Shown here piece after piece: positions 12,113 to 24,689 of a stretch of DNA of 64,000 nucleotides. Location: assembly GCA_025618425.1 (NCBI GenBank), contig CM046842.1, positions 21,618,840 to 21,682,839 on the forward strand. Direction: 5' to 3'. The position numbers were made by a program, and so were the translations under genes. The DNA is from Heliocidaris tuberculata (lineage: Eukaryota > Echinodermata > Echinoidea > Camarodonta > Echinometridae). The first letter of the stretch is position 1. Each line of letters begins with the position of its first letter. The notes under the pieces are model-generated. The model was given only the letters and a program-made list of their open reading frames with translations. It had not been told where the DNA came from and searched no databases.

Positions 12113-12401
12113 TACTCAATTTGATATTAGTTATTGGAGATAGGCCTGTATAGTTGTATGGGTCCAGGAATATAGGCCAATGTGTAGGTTGTGTATCGAT
12201 AATGCATGTGTTTGGTAAATATTTGCTTAGAGCATGCAAAGCATTATCACGTCCTTTAATAATTTTCCTGCAAATGTAGGTTATGGTGATCTACCTGTTT
12301 CTTTTCCGTCATTTTTTTCTTTGTTAGCGATAATTATTATTGTGACAGTGGTGGATCATCACGGTACGTTCATACCGTGATTACTTGTATTAAGTTATTA
12401 A

Positions 12402-12809
12402 CCCTTTCAGGACAGGGATTATTTAAGGGCTAAATTGATCACATTTTGTTCTTCAAATTGGCAACAATAATATTTTCCTTTTAGTGCTACATGGTTCTAA
12501 TATGGTGTAATGTCTTTGAAAACAATATACATGGTTAGAAATTTGTTGAATAGTTGAAAGAAATTGCCAATTTTGATGAAAAACAATGATTTTAAACCTC
12601 TCAATGTGTTGCCAATTTAAGGATCTCAGAGCTTATTCTTGTTTTTAAAATTCCTGGCATCAAACGCAATATGGTCATGCAATAAAAATGGACATAGTGT
12701 GTGCAGAAAATTTTGCTCTTTCTACTTGTGCATCTGATATATTTTTTAGAGCTCTGAATCAAAAGTAATTGAGCCAAACCACAAAATGTGGTCAACTGTC
12801 TTGAAAGGG
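12402..12809 (+). mobile_element. piggyBac-like MITE, copy 1
   Basis: The 408-bp body lies between TTAA sites (12398-12401, 12810-12813). Ends are CCCTTTCAGGACAG and its near complement CTGTCTTGAAAGGG. TTAA duplication with CCC(T) ends is the piggyBac pattern. Same orientation and length as 39565-39972. Confidence 0.8.
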
Positions 12810-12854
12810 TTAACAGTATCATACGTATAAGTTTTTATCTGTGATATCCTCTTT

Positions 12855-13200
12855 AGTGAGCAATACCTTTATCTATCCTATCTTCTCTCTTCCTCTTTGT
12901 CTCTATCTCTGTTTCTATTTCTCTATCTGTCCTTGTCTCTTGATTATTGCGCGTTTTTATCTCGATTATCTCTCTGTGTCTGTTTTTCACTTCCAGTTTT
13001 TTCCCCTCCCTCTCCCACTATCTCGTTTTGAGTCTCTGTCTATCAAACCTTTGTGTGTCTCCCCTTCCACGTTTCTCCCTGTCCAATTGCTTTTCAATGG
13101 CTCTCATTCCGGTATTTCAGTCCATCATCTCTTCGATCACACTTATCTCTGTCTCTATCTATACTCTTCTATTTCAGCCTACGTTTCTCCTCGTTTGTCT

Positions 13201-13237
<37 letters not shown>

Positions 13238-13320
13238 GTCTTTCGCTCTTAACCATCCCCAATCTCTCCCTTCGATGTCACCCCCTTCCCCCCCCCCCAT
13301 CCATCTCCCCCACTCAAGAA
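12855..13320 (+). repeat. Long polypyrimidine tract
   Basis: About 460 bp dominated by TCTCTG/CTTCC variants with a pure (TC)n core near 13200-13240. It opens frames in all three + phases, none coding. Confidence 0.8.
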
Positions 13321-13387
13321 GTTATGAAAAATATGTTCTTCAGGTTACAACGATATTGTAGTAAATGGTTACTACGAGTTAATATAC

Positions 13388-13440
13388 ACCCCCCCCCCCA
13401 CACACACACACACACAAACACAAATAAATAAATAAATACA
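13388..13440. repeat. C-run, (CA)n and (AAAT)n
   Basis: Adjacent homopolymer, dinucleotide and tetranucleotide runs. Confidence 0.85.
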
Positions 13441-14707
13441 AAATTTTGAAAAAATAGTATGAATGCTGCTGGGACTTTCAACGACTCAAACGAAAATCTA
13501 TAGGGTTTAGGGAACGTCTGGCTATTTCAAGGTAGTGGTTATGGTTCTCAATGGATACTTAATTGCTTTAAAAATGAGACTCTCTGACATTTTCCATAGG
13601 AATGAAAATCAGCAATGTGACTAACAGTATCTGTACAAATTACAGTGTGTTTAAAAATGACCTTAACATTGTATGATACTTTTTTATCCTAGGCCAAAGA
13701 GATATTATTACTCTCAGCAGGTTCCGTTGTAGGTCGCATGCATTAACTGTAAATAAGGGTAAATTTCAGTGATGCAAGTTTTTTTTAGATGAAATGTCCT
13801 TTATTTCAGAAGGAAAGGCAAATGTATTTATCAACAAAAGTATATGAAAATAGACCAAGTGGGTTACAAATATCCCAGTTATTCAATTTTTCTAATGCTT
13901 GCCGGCATGATAAAATAGCAAAATTTGCCCGAACTACTATGATGAAATTTACTCGGACACCAAAATAGAAAAGTAAAAAATGCTATTGTACAGAAAGTAT
14001 GTACTCGTAGTGGTAGAATTGTCAAACAGCCAGAACGGGTAGTCTTTAAAAAAAAAGAAAAAAAAAAAATATATATATATATATATATACAATATTTCAT
14101 CTACTATATATTCATACACAAAATGTATGTATAATTATTGTAAATATGTTGGTTTTTTTTTTTTAAATCTCATCTTATCTTATCTTAGGCACTGTTCCAC
14201 CAAACTTTTATGTCATGATTCATGATTCACGAGTTTTATGCAAACAGGGCGCTTATCTTATAAATAAAAAAGAGCAGTGTTCAAACTTTATAAATCATTC
14301 GGTACTCATTCTCCAAATATATATATATATATAAAAACATCTTTGCGTCTATTCCAGTCACTTATTAAACTAATCTTTCTTTATTAGGTTTGAGGAGCAT
14401 TTGTCATAGAGCATGGACAACTTCTGAGAAATAATGTACCTCACTCGAGGCAATCCTTCAAAATGGTTTGGAACCTATTCACTTACAGTGGTTGAGATAT
14501 ACTCTTGGAGTGTGAATAAGAAAAGAAATAATATAGCCTTTTTGGCAGAGATTTCAAAATATCTATTATTAATTGATCAAATTAATCAAAAGAAATTCAA
14601 CGAAATTTTTAAGGAAAATATCTTAGAAAGCGTTTTATCATCCTCAATGAATTTTCGTACGTAATGTTGCAGCAGCATCATCTGAATATCGTGTGAATTT
14701 CACAAGG
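13441..14707. other. AT-rich spacer
   Basis: Contains TA microsatellites at about 14071-14089 and 14319-14332. The 76-codon frame at 14434-14664 is AT-rich without a recognisable motif. Confidence 0.35.
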
Positions 14708-15266
14708 ATTTAGGTTAAAACTAGAAAGTTATCGTGGTTTTTTTTTTTTGTGTGTATGTGTGTGTGTGTGTTTTGTAAAACGTAGTATTTTAAAAAAATG
14801 TTACAAGGAGAGCGCATTGAATAGCATCAGTTCACAATAAGCGTGCACCTATCGCTTCTGCATTTCACCACAAAACTTTCTAGTGGAGTCCTTCTAACTC
14901 ATAATCTCTTGTTGAAATAACCACTGACACATTTTAGAATGATATTTTATTTCTAAAATGTTATAAATATGCATTCAAAAATATCCATTCAAGTACAAGA
15001 AACAAAAGGAAATATTTCAAAAAGTTTTTGATGAACTGTGATATACTTACTTCTTCAAATCATTCATATTTCCAACAGTTTGGCGTGGGCAAAGTAACGA
15101 AGGGAAACAACCAAATATTGTTTGAAATGAAGATGACAAATAATCAAGTCAGTTAACAAGATTTTGGGGACAGAATTTACAAAAGCGCGTTTGTTGTTTG
15201 TTTGTTTGTTTGTTTTTATTTTGTTTTTTGTTTTTTGCCTGTGAGTCATAAGTATCAAAAGCGTTA
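14708..15266 (+). repeat. Repeat unit 'b', solo copy
   Basis: Collinear with 6728-7257 but without flanking 'a' units; it carries an extra (GTTT)n block near 15188-15235. Confidence 0.75.
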
Positions 15267-15624
15267 ATTTTGGATAGGGTGTCACAAAATCGGTGAATGG
15301 CACCCTATTCAAAAATGCTAATTCATGCAAATTTTATGCAAAAAACACAAATTCATTTGTATGTCTTGAAATATACAAACTGGTTCATTAAATGTGTTAT
15401 ATCCAGGTGAGTCTGATGAAATCAAATGCAGTTGAAGTGTTAATTGCTTCATTATATTCATTTTTCTTGAGCTCTACGTTAATTGTATCCTAATTATACA
15501 TAAAATAAACGAAATAGATCTTGCAGGGGCTTCAAATTTGTGGCAATAAGATTAGATCGGTCAGTTAGAATAAAATATCATCAATAATTTCAATAATTAT
15601 TCATTTTAGTGCTTATTTATTTTA

Positions 15625-16130
15625 ATTGCCAATGATATATCAAGAAACAAATACACCAGCACCCCGAAATTTGCAACATATTGGTGAATAAGGTTAGGTT
15701 AGTGAAATGACTATGTCAAGACAACCGTGGTATACTGAGTATATTTCTTGACTATTAAAGCTGGTTTATTATTATGCATAAAACGAAGTTTCAACGGAAC
15801 ATGTAAGCCTATATCAAGAAACGACTATATACCAGCACATAAGATATGTTACTCCGATAAGTACAGGTAAATTAAAATACATTGTTAAGTGCCATATTCT
15901 AAGTATATTTCTTGATTTTTATAACAAATACATATATTAATGAATATATCAATCCGGGGGGGGGGTAGGGGGCGGCGGCGGATATATGAAGAAATACCTA
16001 TGCCATCACCCGAAATTCGTAAGTTGCAACAACTTTGTGAGCCTGGTCAGTTAGGTCAGGTTAAATAGAATAACAAAGTTTATTGTGATATTTTGAGTAC
16101 ATTTCTTGATTTTTATGCAAAGTTCCTATG
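15625..16130 (+). repeat. Degenerate tandem array, ~175-bp unit
   Basis: Three units start with TATATCAAGAAA-type sequence near 15630, 15811 and 15982, and end GAGTATATTTCTTGA or similar near 15737, 15902 and 16096. Unit starts and ends are mutually inverted, so each unit is also a foldback. Confidence 0.55.
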
Positions 16131-16324
16131 ATTTATCATGATTTATTATGATTTGTGTATGTTTATGCATTTATACTCATTGTATATAGGCAGCTCAATA
16201 ATGTTTTAAATACAAGTAAAGTTTGTTTTAACACAACCAAAAAAAAAAAAACTTGTGTTAAGCAACTAAACTTTAGGCTGTAGAACAGTTATGGAATGAG
16301 GAGCGAGTGACATATATCATAAGG

Positions 16325-16870
16325 GGGGGGGGGCACTTGTTAGAAAGTGAAAGGGGAATAATCTAGATAAAAATGTGGCTCTCTTCAGATTTGCAAAAAG
16401 TGAGAATTGTCAAACGGGGAAAAGGGGCAATGGGGGAAAAGATACTTGTCAGAAATAAAAAAGGGCATCCATAAGATTTGAAAAAGGGTCCTTTTGAAAA
16501 TGGGAAAGGGGCATTTGTAAGAAAGGAAAATTGTCACTTATTCAGAGGTAAAGGAGGGGCACTCATCAGATTTGAAATGGCACTTAACAAGAGGGAAAAG
16601 GGGACTTAATGGAAAGGAAAGGGGAACTTATCAGAAATAAATAGGGGCACTCATCAAATTTGAAAAGGGGCACTTATTAGGATGGGGAAAGGGCATTAAA
16701 TGGAAATATAAAAAGGGGCACTTTTCAGAAGGGGAAAAGAGCACTTATAAAAACTAAAATGGGGCACTTATCAGAGTGAAGAGGGGCACCTTAACCTTTT
16801 CAAAAGTAAAAAGGGGCCCTTATGGGTGCTTGAAAAAGTGGGTGGGGGCACTTTATCCCCCCCCCCCGAG
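16325..16870 (+). repeat. GGGGCACTTATCAG minisatellite
   Basis: About 20 degenerate repeats of AAAGGGGCACTTATCAGAA, roughly 30-bp period, between G and C homopolymers. Confidence 0.75.
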
Positions 16871-19199
16871 GGCCGCTTCTTGTATAAGTACATATTGGTA
16901 GGCTGATCCTATGTTTCATCATTTCTTTCCCATGGGTTGTTGGCATACTGAGATAATCCGAGCATATTGTTCTATATCAGGTAATGAGCAGTGACAATTA
17001 AAATGCAATAAATAAAGCTGTGTTTGAGAAGTCGCACACCTCACATGGTACTCTCTGTGTTGTTACAGTTATGTTAACTGCTCTTTGTAATAACAAGGAA
17101 CAATGTCGTTTAAAGGGTACAGTGAGGTCATGTCTGCACGGGGGAGGGACTTCGAAAAACATATTCCAGTTTCTGGTTCGGTTGTTTTTTCAACATTGAA
17201 TGTTTGATTTTACATTGTTGGTGTGTGACCTTTAAATTCACGGTAGGTCAAGTATAATCAGTGGATGATTCTAAAAAGAGAGTGTATATTGACTCATGAT
17301 CATGGTATTGAAGAACTTCCTGTTGTCAGCAACCTTAAAGGGGCAAGAGAAGATTAGTGAAGATATACTTGAGAAGTCGCAGTCGTCTCAATGTCATACC
17401 TGCGATAGACTTACACATGTAATTATAGCAACTGCTGTTTGATGTAACAAAGCATATAACGATATTTAAAAAGTACACGCAATATATGTCTATGTGGGAG
17501 GGGTACTTCGAAACAGAAGTGTCACTGTCTTGGTCGTTTCCTTTCAACATTGAAATTTTAAAAAGAATAATGGTATTTATTTCTAATATTTATAAACAAA
17601 TTCAATGAACGCATATCTGTGTGGGAGGGGGAAGTCAAGGAGATGCACAGAGGTGCACGACTGGTTGTGACCATGACAAACGAAGAACGTACGAACCGCA
17701 GGAGTTGGCCAAGAGCCGTCCATACACAGAGTTTTGCCAACTCGGCTCAAGAGGGTAACAATATGGTGCATGTTGCTTTGTTAGGCAATCATGCAACAAA
17801 GGAATATACGCCATGTTGTGCCCAACTGAAACGGGATGGCTCTGAGTTGGCCCACAGCTGATCGCCATCTGCAGACACTCACGTGCATTTTCAAAACGGT
17901 CTATCTTGGTCAATTTTATGCATTTTAACCATTTGCGCACGCATGCGCGTACGGGTGGATTAAAGAAAATGTTCTATTACTGATAGAGGATTAATTAAAA
18001 TGCTAAAAACAGTCAAAGATTGGTCATTTATAAGTGTATAAGGCACTCAAGTTATTGACTTTTTAAAAAAATGGCCTGAAACATGCCCAAAATTGATCAT
18101 AGACCATTTTGAGTATTTTCAGATTTTTGCGAGCGCGCAACTTTACCTACGCGCACGTACGCGCACGCACCCTATATTTAATTAATTTCTCTTTTGTTTA
18201 ACTTGCACCAAATCAAATATGGTTATGTTATGACTTTTGATTGGAGAGATATAAACAGTGGATTATTTCAAAATGGATTATTTCTTGTAATCTGGATTTA
18301 AAAATATACGTTAATTTTCACATTTTCATCAATTTTCATATATTAAACTCACAAATCTTTCTTCAGTAATATATACTCAGTCTCACAAAAGATCTGTATA
18401 ACTAACTCATTGCCCCGAATTAGAAGAAAAATGTCTATCTTGATCTTGTTTCATTTTTAAGTTCTATGCACAACACAAATAGACTTATAAAGCAAAACTT
18501 TGTTTTCTCCATGTTTATTTATTTTATTCTGATAATGAAATGTATTCAAGAAAATCATTAGTTCTATTTCTTGAATTGATTTTTTTTTTGTCTGTCTGTC
18601 TTGAGTAACATTAATTTAACGTCTGTGAGGAGTGAATGGTTAAGGCACAGGAAGTTTTCTGATAGGTGCAAGAGGGAAAAGAAAAATGTCTATGGAATAT
18701 GAAAAATTACAGAGAGAGAGAGGATTTCTACCTCCAAATTAAGAAAAATCTGGATTATGGCAGTCGATTTTGAAATAATTCATTGTTTATAGCATATGTC
18801 GGAATTATTGCCCCTAGAGTCTGGAAAAGATCATTATTGGACAAATGGTGATAGACCCACATTGGACGGAATGACAATTTACCGTTTGAATAGGTTCTTA
18901 ACTAGATCAAATTAACTTTCGTATCCTGGAGACCACAAAAATATTCTAGTTCATCATTTATAAACTGCCCTTGTCTCCAATGGTTTTGCTGGTGTTTAAC
19001 ATAAATGGTATTTGTGTTTCTAAATAAATAGAATTTATATTTTAACTATCAATGATGAAAGGGTGTTTATATACTTTTAAGTGAGTGATTATATAGTACT
19101 AGACGAAGTATAACAAAATCCCGACCAGTGTAATGAAATATTAACAAATGCATATAATATGTGGTTAAGATAAACCTATAAAATGTAGAAAGTTAAGCA
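16871..19199. other. Spacer with old dispersed repeats
   Basis: Related segments occur at 17040-17330, 17335-17560 and, reversed, 21700-21790 and 22470-22700 (shared phrases TTGAGAAGT, TCAACATTGAA, GTGTATATTGAC). The block 17615-17870 has inverted GGCCAA...AGAGCC phrases. No gene recognised. Confidence 0.35.
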
Positions 19200-19259
19200 C
19201 ATTTTAAAGCTCTACTGCGATTAATTTTGCATGATATCGATGGAATCATGTTAATATAT

Positions 19260-19850
19260 TCATAAAATTTGCATAAATCTGCATGAAGTGGAATGAAGAT
19301 AGAATTCAATTTGTTTGTTCCTGTGCCAAACGTGAATCTATTTGCATTAACAGTACATATTTGGTGCTGAACATTCAATATGTACAATATGAACGGCGTT
19401 AACGCTATATAAATTTGCATAAATTAACATGAAGATGAGAGTTAACTCAGTGGGTTCTGTGGAAAGAAATGAACCTATAGGCAGTACAAATATATATTCA
19501 TTTTCGGGCACTTTGATTTTTACACTGTACAGATGCAGAGTATTGATATATTGCAATCATTTGCATAAATTAGTATAATTTTGCATGAAGATGAGATTTG
19601 AAAATAAAGGGAGAATTAAAAAATAAACCTATCGCCACAGCAGATGCATATCTAAAGTTTGGTACATTTTCAAGCTCTCTGATTTTTACATTGTCAATGT
19701 AGTATTGATTCAATACATGTTATTTGCATAAATTAGCCTATTTTGCATGAAGATGTGGTTTAATTCGATGGGTTCTGTGGGAAAAAATTAATCTATTGTC
19801 CTAACAAGTAAGTATGCAAAGTTTGGTGCTTCTGTAAACTCTGTCCCCCC
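19260..19850 (+). repeat. Degenerate tandem array, ~145-170-bp unit with TTTGCATAAATTA
   Basis: Unit starts TTTGCATAAAT at about 19268, 19413, 19560 and 19728, followed by GCATGAAGATGNG, then GTTCTGTGG and TTTTTACA phrases. Spacings are 145, 147 and 168 bp. Confidence 0.65.
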
Positions 19851-20044
19851 AAATGAAAAATATGGGCTTAGCAGACCTGACTAAATTGTAATACTTATTT
19901 AAACCTTCAAATATCTATTTCAAGTTAAACAACAAACAGTAAACATTTATTAAATTATATTCATTATGAAAAGATCGATGACCATTGCTTGAGATGTACT
20001 ACAGATTTTTCCCAATATGTTGATTTTGTCTTATGTGGCCACGA

Positions 20045-20220
20045 TGCCTCTATAAACAAGGGCCTCGGGGGGGGGGGGGCTGCAGCCCTCTCCCCCCCCC
20101 CACTTTTTTTTAGTAGACATGCGTCATAAAACCTCGGAAAAAAGGTTCGAAAACTTTCATTAATGAGTGAAATCAAATCAGCCCCCCCCCCCACTTTAAA
20201 AAACGCTCCGCCGCCTTTGA
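20045..20220 (-). repeat. Dispersed repeat, copy 2
   Basis: Second member of the 10467-10640 family, bounded by long G and C runs. Listed on the minus strand only because the open frame lies there; the orientation matches copy 1. Confidence 0.55.
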
Positions 20221-20690
20221 TAAAACAGATACCATACTACAGACCCTGAATTACCTTCATGTTTGTGTAAATGACAATGATCTTAATTCTTAACAACCCT
20301 TTCGTTACAAAAACTTAAATTAATTTGAGAGTTTGCCGGGAGAAATGTTCAGGCAGCAGATATATGTGCACTGATGTTCTTCAATGCGCTTTCCTTGTAA
20401 CATTTAGAAATTGCTGGGATTTACAAAACCATCATAACTTTAGCTTAAGCCCTTGTGAAATTCACATGAAATTCAAATGATGTTACTACAACATCACCTA
20501 AGGAATTTCAATGAGGATTTTGTTTGAATAACTGGTATCTACTTCCTCATTTTCAGAATCCATTGTCACATAACTCAACAGTCATCACATTGATATACTG
20601 TCATATTACAAATATTATAGCTCGAGGCATGTACGCATGAGATTGTTATGGATGTATTTCTAGGCCACAAGTTTTAATTTGTCTGGTCTA

Positions 20691-21465
20691 GGCCCAGATA
20701 TATGTCGCATGCACGCCTGTTGAGGATTTTGATAAACTATATTCTTTCTTTTTTCTTCTTTTCTTTGAATGATGTTAATAAATACGACATCACTTAAGGA
20801 ATTTCACTGAGGACAGTTGAGTACTTCTTAAGATATTATCAATCAAAATTTCATTGCATTTAAAAAAAGGAAAACCTGTATGTGCTTATGTAGCTAAGTA
20901 TTGTCACGGATGAAATATATTTATTGTAATTTTCTGCTATACCATGTATACAAAATGAAATCAATGATGACAAGAAAAAAACACACTAAATTTTTGCTTA
21001 GGAATGTACACGTTTGATTGGAATCTTGCAAATTATATTTTGATGAAAAATGAATATACATGTTGTTATTTTGTAGACTTACCTGTCGGACAGTGAACGG
21101 GTTGTCGGTAGTGAATTGAATTCCGTTATGAAGAATATTTTTGAAAACCAATTCACCACAGACCTTCTCAGTGGTGTATGGAGTAGTGAGCAGGGGAACA
21201 AAATAAGAACATACAGGAAATTTAAGTCATGTAACAGGAACAGTACCTTCATGCTATGGACAGTTTTTGCCTCCGAAGAAATTATATGCTCCTTCAGAGT
21301 AAGCTGTCATAATTTAGCAATAGAAAAGGGAAGGCACAAAAGGCCTGAGAAAACACCAATACATGCACAGATTGTGAAGAAGGAGATATTAGGTGACAAA
21401 TTGCACACACTTATACCCTCCCACGCCGACATAACTTCATTTTTATTTTTAAACATCGTCATTCT
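20691..21465. repeat. Duplicated block U, copy 1
   Basis: Collinear with 25808-26569, from GGCCCAGAT(A/C)TATG to GTCATTCTTAGGAGCT, and in both places followed directly by a tRNA-type SINE. It contains a possible minus-strand exon at 21083-21166. Confidence 0.75.
21083..21166 (-). CDS. Possible 28-codon exon within a duplicated block
   Basis: On the minus strand, 28 codons (KVCGELVFKNILHNGIQF... VRQ) end exactly at a CAG|GTAAGT donor. The duplicate of this block at 25.8-26.7 kb keeps the frame (CGELVFKNILHDGIQS...), but most differences change amino acids and its donor has become CGG|TTAAGT. That suggests a former exon decaying in at least the second copy, or a repeat with a chance frame. No family recognised. 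Confidence 0.27.
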
Positions 21466-21680
21466 TAGGAGCTTTGTGGTAAAATGATGAAAGCTCTTGT
21501 CTCTCATACGAGAGGTCATGGGTTCGATATTTTTACCCGCTTTGTCCCTCTCCAATCAGGCGTAAAGGGGTAAATGGCAAATGCTTGGGTAATATTGATG
21601 ATGACTGCAGGTCCCTCAGGAAAAACAGCATTGAAGCTGATGAGGATTCCCTGGGTAAACACAGTTATTATTATAATCAT
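21466..21680 (+). mobile_element. tRNA-derived SINE
   Basis: tRNA-like head (GGAGCTTTGTGGTAAAATG..., CATACGAGAG, GGGTTCGAT box B), then body phrases GGGTAAA and CCTGGGTAAACA, with an ATT-rich tail. Relatives are at 26570, 52195 (reverse) and, as a fragment, 23955. In better copies the anticodon position reads CTC-like, suggesting tRNA-Glu ancestry. Confidence 0.75.
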
Positions 21681-23200
21681 TTTGAATTCTTTGTTACACC
21701 AGACAGCAGTTGCCGTATCTAAGTCTATATCAACACAGATATTGCATTGACACGATTGCGACTTCTCAAGTATATCTTTATTAATCTTATCTTGCTCGCG
21801 TCAAGTCGTTAGCAATAAACTGTTCAACACAATAATTGTGACCAGGCAGCACACAAAAGTCGCTAGATATGAATTTTTAGTTAAGGGCTGATTCTATAAG
21901 AGGGGATTCTCGGCTTTAAGATGATATGTAATCATTAGCATTGGATGTTCCAAACCCGCTGAAGAAAGAGTAGTATGCCAAGTCCCGCAGAATGTTACTA
22001 CGAGAGAGAGAAAAAAGGCTTACAGTTTGCAGTCTAAGGATTCTGACACGCTCGGGGTAGTGCAAAGGAGACAAAATGAGAATTAGAACTTAGTAGACAT
22101 TTCTATGAAGGAATTATCAAATTGCCCTTACACTTGGCATACTAATCAAGCACATCCATCTCAACAAATTTAACAAGTATCAATACAAGATCTTTTTTTC
22201 TTTTAAAGTTATCGGAGATCAAAATGCGAAAAGCATTCAGGGTCATGGAAAAGAGAACTAATACAACAAAATCCAGAGATGACAAACCTAAGTCTACTAA
22301 AAACTGTCAAAAATACCATTTTTAGATTGCCTGGTGCCTCCAAATTTTTAAACTACTGAGAACAAAAAAAAAATTCAGGAAATACCAAAAACTGAAATTC
22401 AACCATGCCGACCAAAAACGCCTTCATTGAGCTCTAACTGAAAATCATTCAGTGCGACTCTTTGGTTGTTTTTTGTTCCTGGTCACAATTATTAGTCAAT
22501 GTACACTCTCTTTTGAGAAGTATCTATTGATTATACCTAACCTACCATAAATATCGAGGTTACCCACCAACAATGTACAATCCAGCATTTGAATGTTGAA
22601 GAAGAAAAAGACGAAAAAGGAAACATGGGAACTGGTATGTGTTATTGAACTCGCCCTTCCGTTCATTGTACTTTTAAACGACGTTGTTCTCTGTATTACA
22701 TTTTCTATTGTTACAACGTTTAGGTCTACTGGAAAATTATTTCTCGGATGAGCTATGATATATTTTAAAAGAAATTGACATAAACATGAACAGTGTAGTA
22801 AATTGATGCGAAACCGTTATAACGCAAATCCGTAATAGTTTGACGTCAAAATAGTTAATCGACTACCACGATATCACTCTCCGCGCTCCACTGTGCAAGA
22901 GAATTTGCACGCAAACCCTATGTGAATGGAGAAAGCATGAACGATTCCAAGATGCGTTCTCAATCTTAAAATTCACAGGGACGGCTTCAAAAGCAAAGGG
23001 ACGGCTGCAAAATAAGATACTTTTAAAGACAAATCTATCCTCTCCGATTTTCTTGTTTTTGGTGTTTTGTTTTGTTTTGTTTTTTGTGTTTTTTTTATCA
23101 TGGCGTTTTTCTATAAATCAATCAAAATCATAATTCATCTTTTGCTAGCAGCTGAAAAGAACGCCTGATAGATGTAACGACATTCGTCGTTTCTCCAATA
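21681..23200. other. Spacer
   Basis: AT-rich, with reversed fragments of the 17-kb dispersed repeat. No gene recognised. Confidence 0.35.
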
Positions 23201-23235
23201 TCCACGTGTGTATGATAACCAACATGGCTGTAGTA

Positions 23236-23420
23236 CTAGTATTTCTTTTTTTTTTTCCTTCTTCTTCTTCTCTCTATCTTCATTCTTTCCTTATAATCTT
23301 TGTTTTTCTTCTCTCTGTCTTCTTCTTATGTATTTCTTTGTTTTTCTTCTGTCTCTTTTCTTATGTATTACTTTGTTTTTGTTCATGTGTAGAGTCTTTT
23401 TCATCTCATTTATTGTTAAG
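23236..23420 (+). repeat. Polypyrimidine tract
   Basis: TTC/TCT-rich sequence; the Phe/Ser-rich open frames across it are artefacts. Confidence 0.7.
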
Positions 23421-23639
23421 TTTCTTGACCTAATAATTCTGTTTTCACTTCCTGTATTCCTCTTGCTTAATCCTCTGAATTGATTGCATAACCTAATACA
23501 ATTATGATCAAATTGTTATTAGCTATCGTATAACATATGGCTAATGGAAATGTGCTTATAAAACAAGCTGAAGATGAATATACATGTATGTCAGCATGAA
23601 AACTTTGATTTTTTTCTACTTTGATTCATTGGTCTGAAC

Positions 23640-23820
23640 TTTAATTAAAGTGATAATAGTAAATATCAATGATGATAATATATGATAATAATAATTAAGA
23701 TAACAATAATAAGAAGAATTAATAATAATAACAATAATAATAATAATGATAATAATAATAATAACAATAATAATGATAATAATAATAACAATGATTATAA
23801 TAATAATAATGATAATAATG

Positions 23821-23854
<34 letters not shown>

Positions 23855-23951
23855 TAATAATAATAAAAATAGTAATAATGATAATAATAATAATAATAAT
23901 AATGATAATAATAATAATAATAATGATAATAATAATAATAATAATAATGAT
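23640..23951. repeat. Long (AAT)n/(GAT) microsatellite
   Basis: About 310 bp of AAT with GAT and AAC interruptions. It abuts a SINE 3' end on its right (23952 on), so it is probably that SINE's expanded tail on the minus strand. Confidence 0.85.
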
Positions 23952-23954
23952 ATG

Positions 23955-24035
23955 TCTTGTTAACCCAGGGTAGCCTTATCAGTACTAATTTCTTTTCTCC
24001 CTGAGGGCCCTGCAAGTATTATTACCTTGGTTTTA
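23955..24035 (-). mobile_element. SINE 3' fragment
   Basis: GTTAACCCAGGGTAGCC...GAGGGCCCTGCA matches the 3' body of the 52195 and 21466 SINEs in reverse. Confidence 0.6.
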
Positions 24036-24282
24036 GCAAGACAACTGTAGCGCTCAGTGCATTCAAGAAATAAATCCTTCAGGTACATGTACCCACTTAC
24101 TATGTATGAAAATGAAAAATTAAAAAAAAATGTGTGTTCCCTTGGTACTTTTCATAAAGAAAAGACCTTATAATCACTTTCTGCCGTACTGATGATAATT
24201 TCTACAGGCAAAATGAATAAAAAATACTAAATATTATGATTTTTCAATAGTTCATCAAATCTGTACACATTACCTATGGCAT

Positions 24283-24683
24283 GTCACACACGTGACCATA
24301 CATCATGATACAAAATATTACATAACAAAAATCTTATGCAACTTTCAACAGAATTAATGCTATTTTCTAAGAGATAGTACCATGAAATATACCTACCATA
24401 AATATGCACATTGGAGCTTTTGAAAATTCAGAGGGATTTAAAGATGAAATGTGAGTTTGAAAAACCTGCTTCTGTGCGAGGTCACACACGTGACCTGATT
24501 TTTTTTTACCTCTGACGGAGAACAGGTATTATCATTGACCTTTTTTGTTATTAAATCCATGTACCTATGTCTGTATTTGCTTTATATACGTGAAAAACCA
24601 ACACACTTGGAAGGTTATTAAATTATAGGGCTCACAATAGCCCAGTTCCTTTTTTTTTTTTTTTTTTTTGTCACACACGTGAC
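24283..24683 (-). repeat. CACGTG-dyad tandem array A (3 units)
   Basis: GTCACACACGTGAC is repeated exactly at 24283, 24481 and 24670 (spacings 198 and 189). Flanks match units of array B: GTGCGAGG before unit 2 and TAAGAATGG after unit 3. The dyad is GTCAC-ACAC-GTGAC, with an E-box CACGTG inside. Confidence 0.8.
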
Positions 24684-24689
24684 TAAGAA

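Noticed and set aside
12841..13431. 196-residue open frame
   Set aside because: Entirely within a polypyrimidine tract; Ser/Leu/Phe-rich in every frame.
15404..15412. CAG|GTGAGT splice donor
   Set aside because: The upstream sequence is AT-rich with no open coding frame.
23682..23963. Asn-rich or Ile-rich protein
   Set aside because: Translation of an (AAT)n microsatellite; the same applies to frames at 3256, 28500, 36069, 37735, 42238 and 58035.
24283..24683. CRISPR-like array (repeats with spacers)
   Set aside because: Only 14 bp are conserved, spacing is ~190 bp, and the genome is animal.
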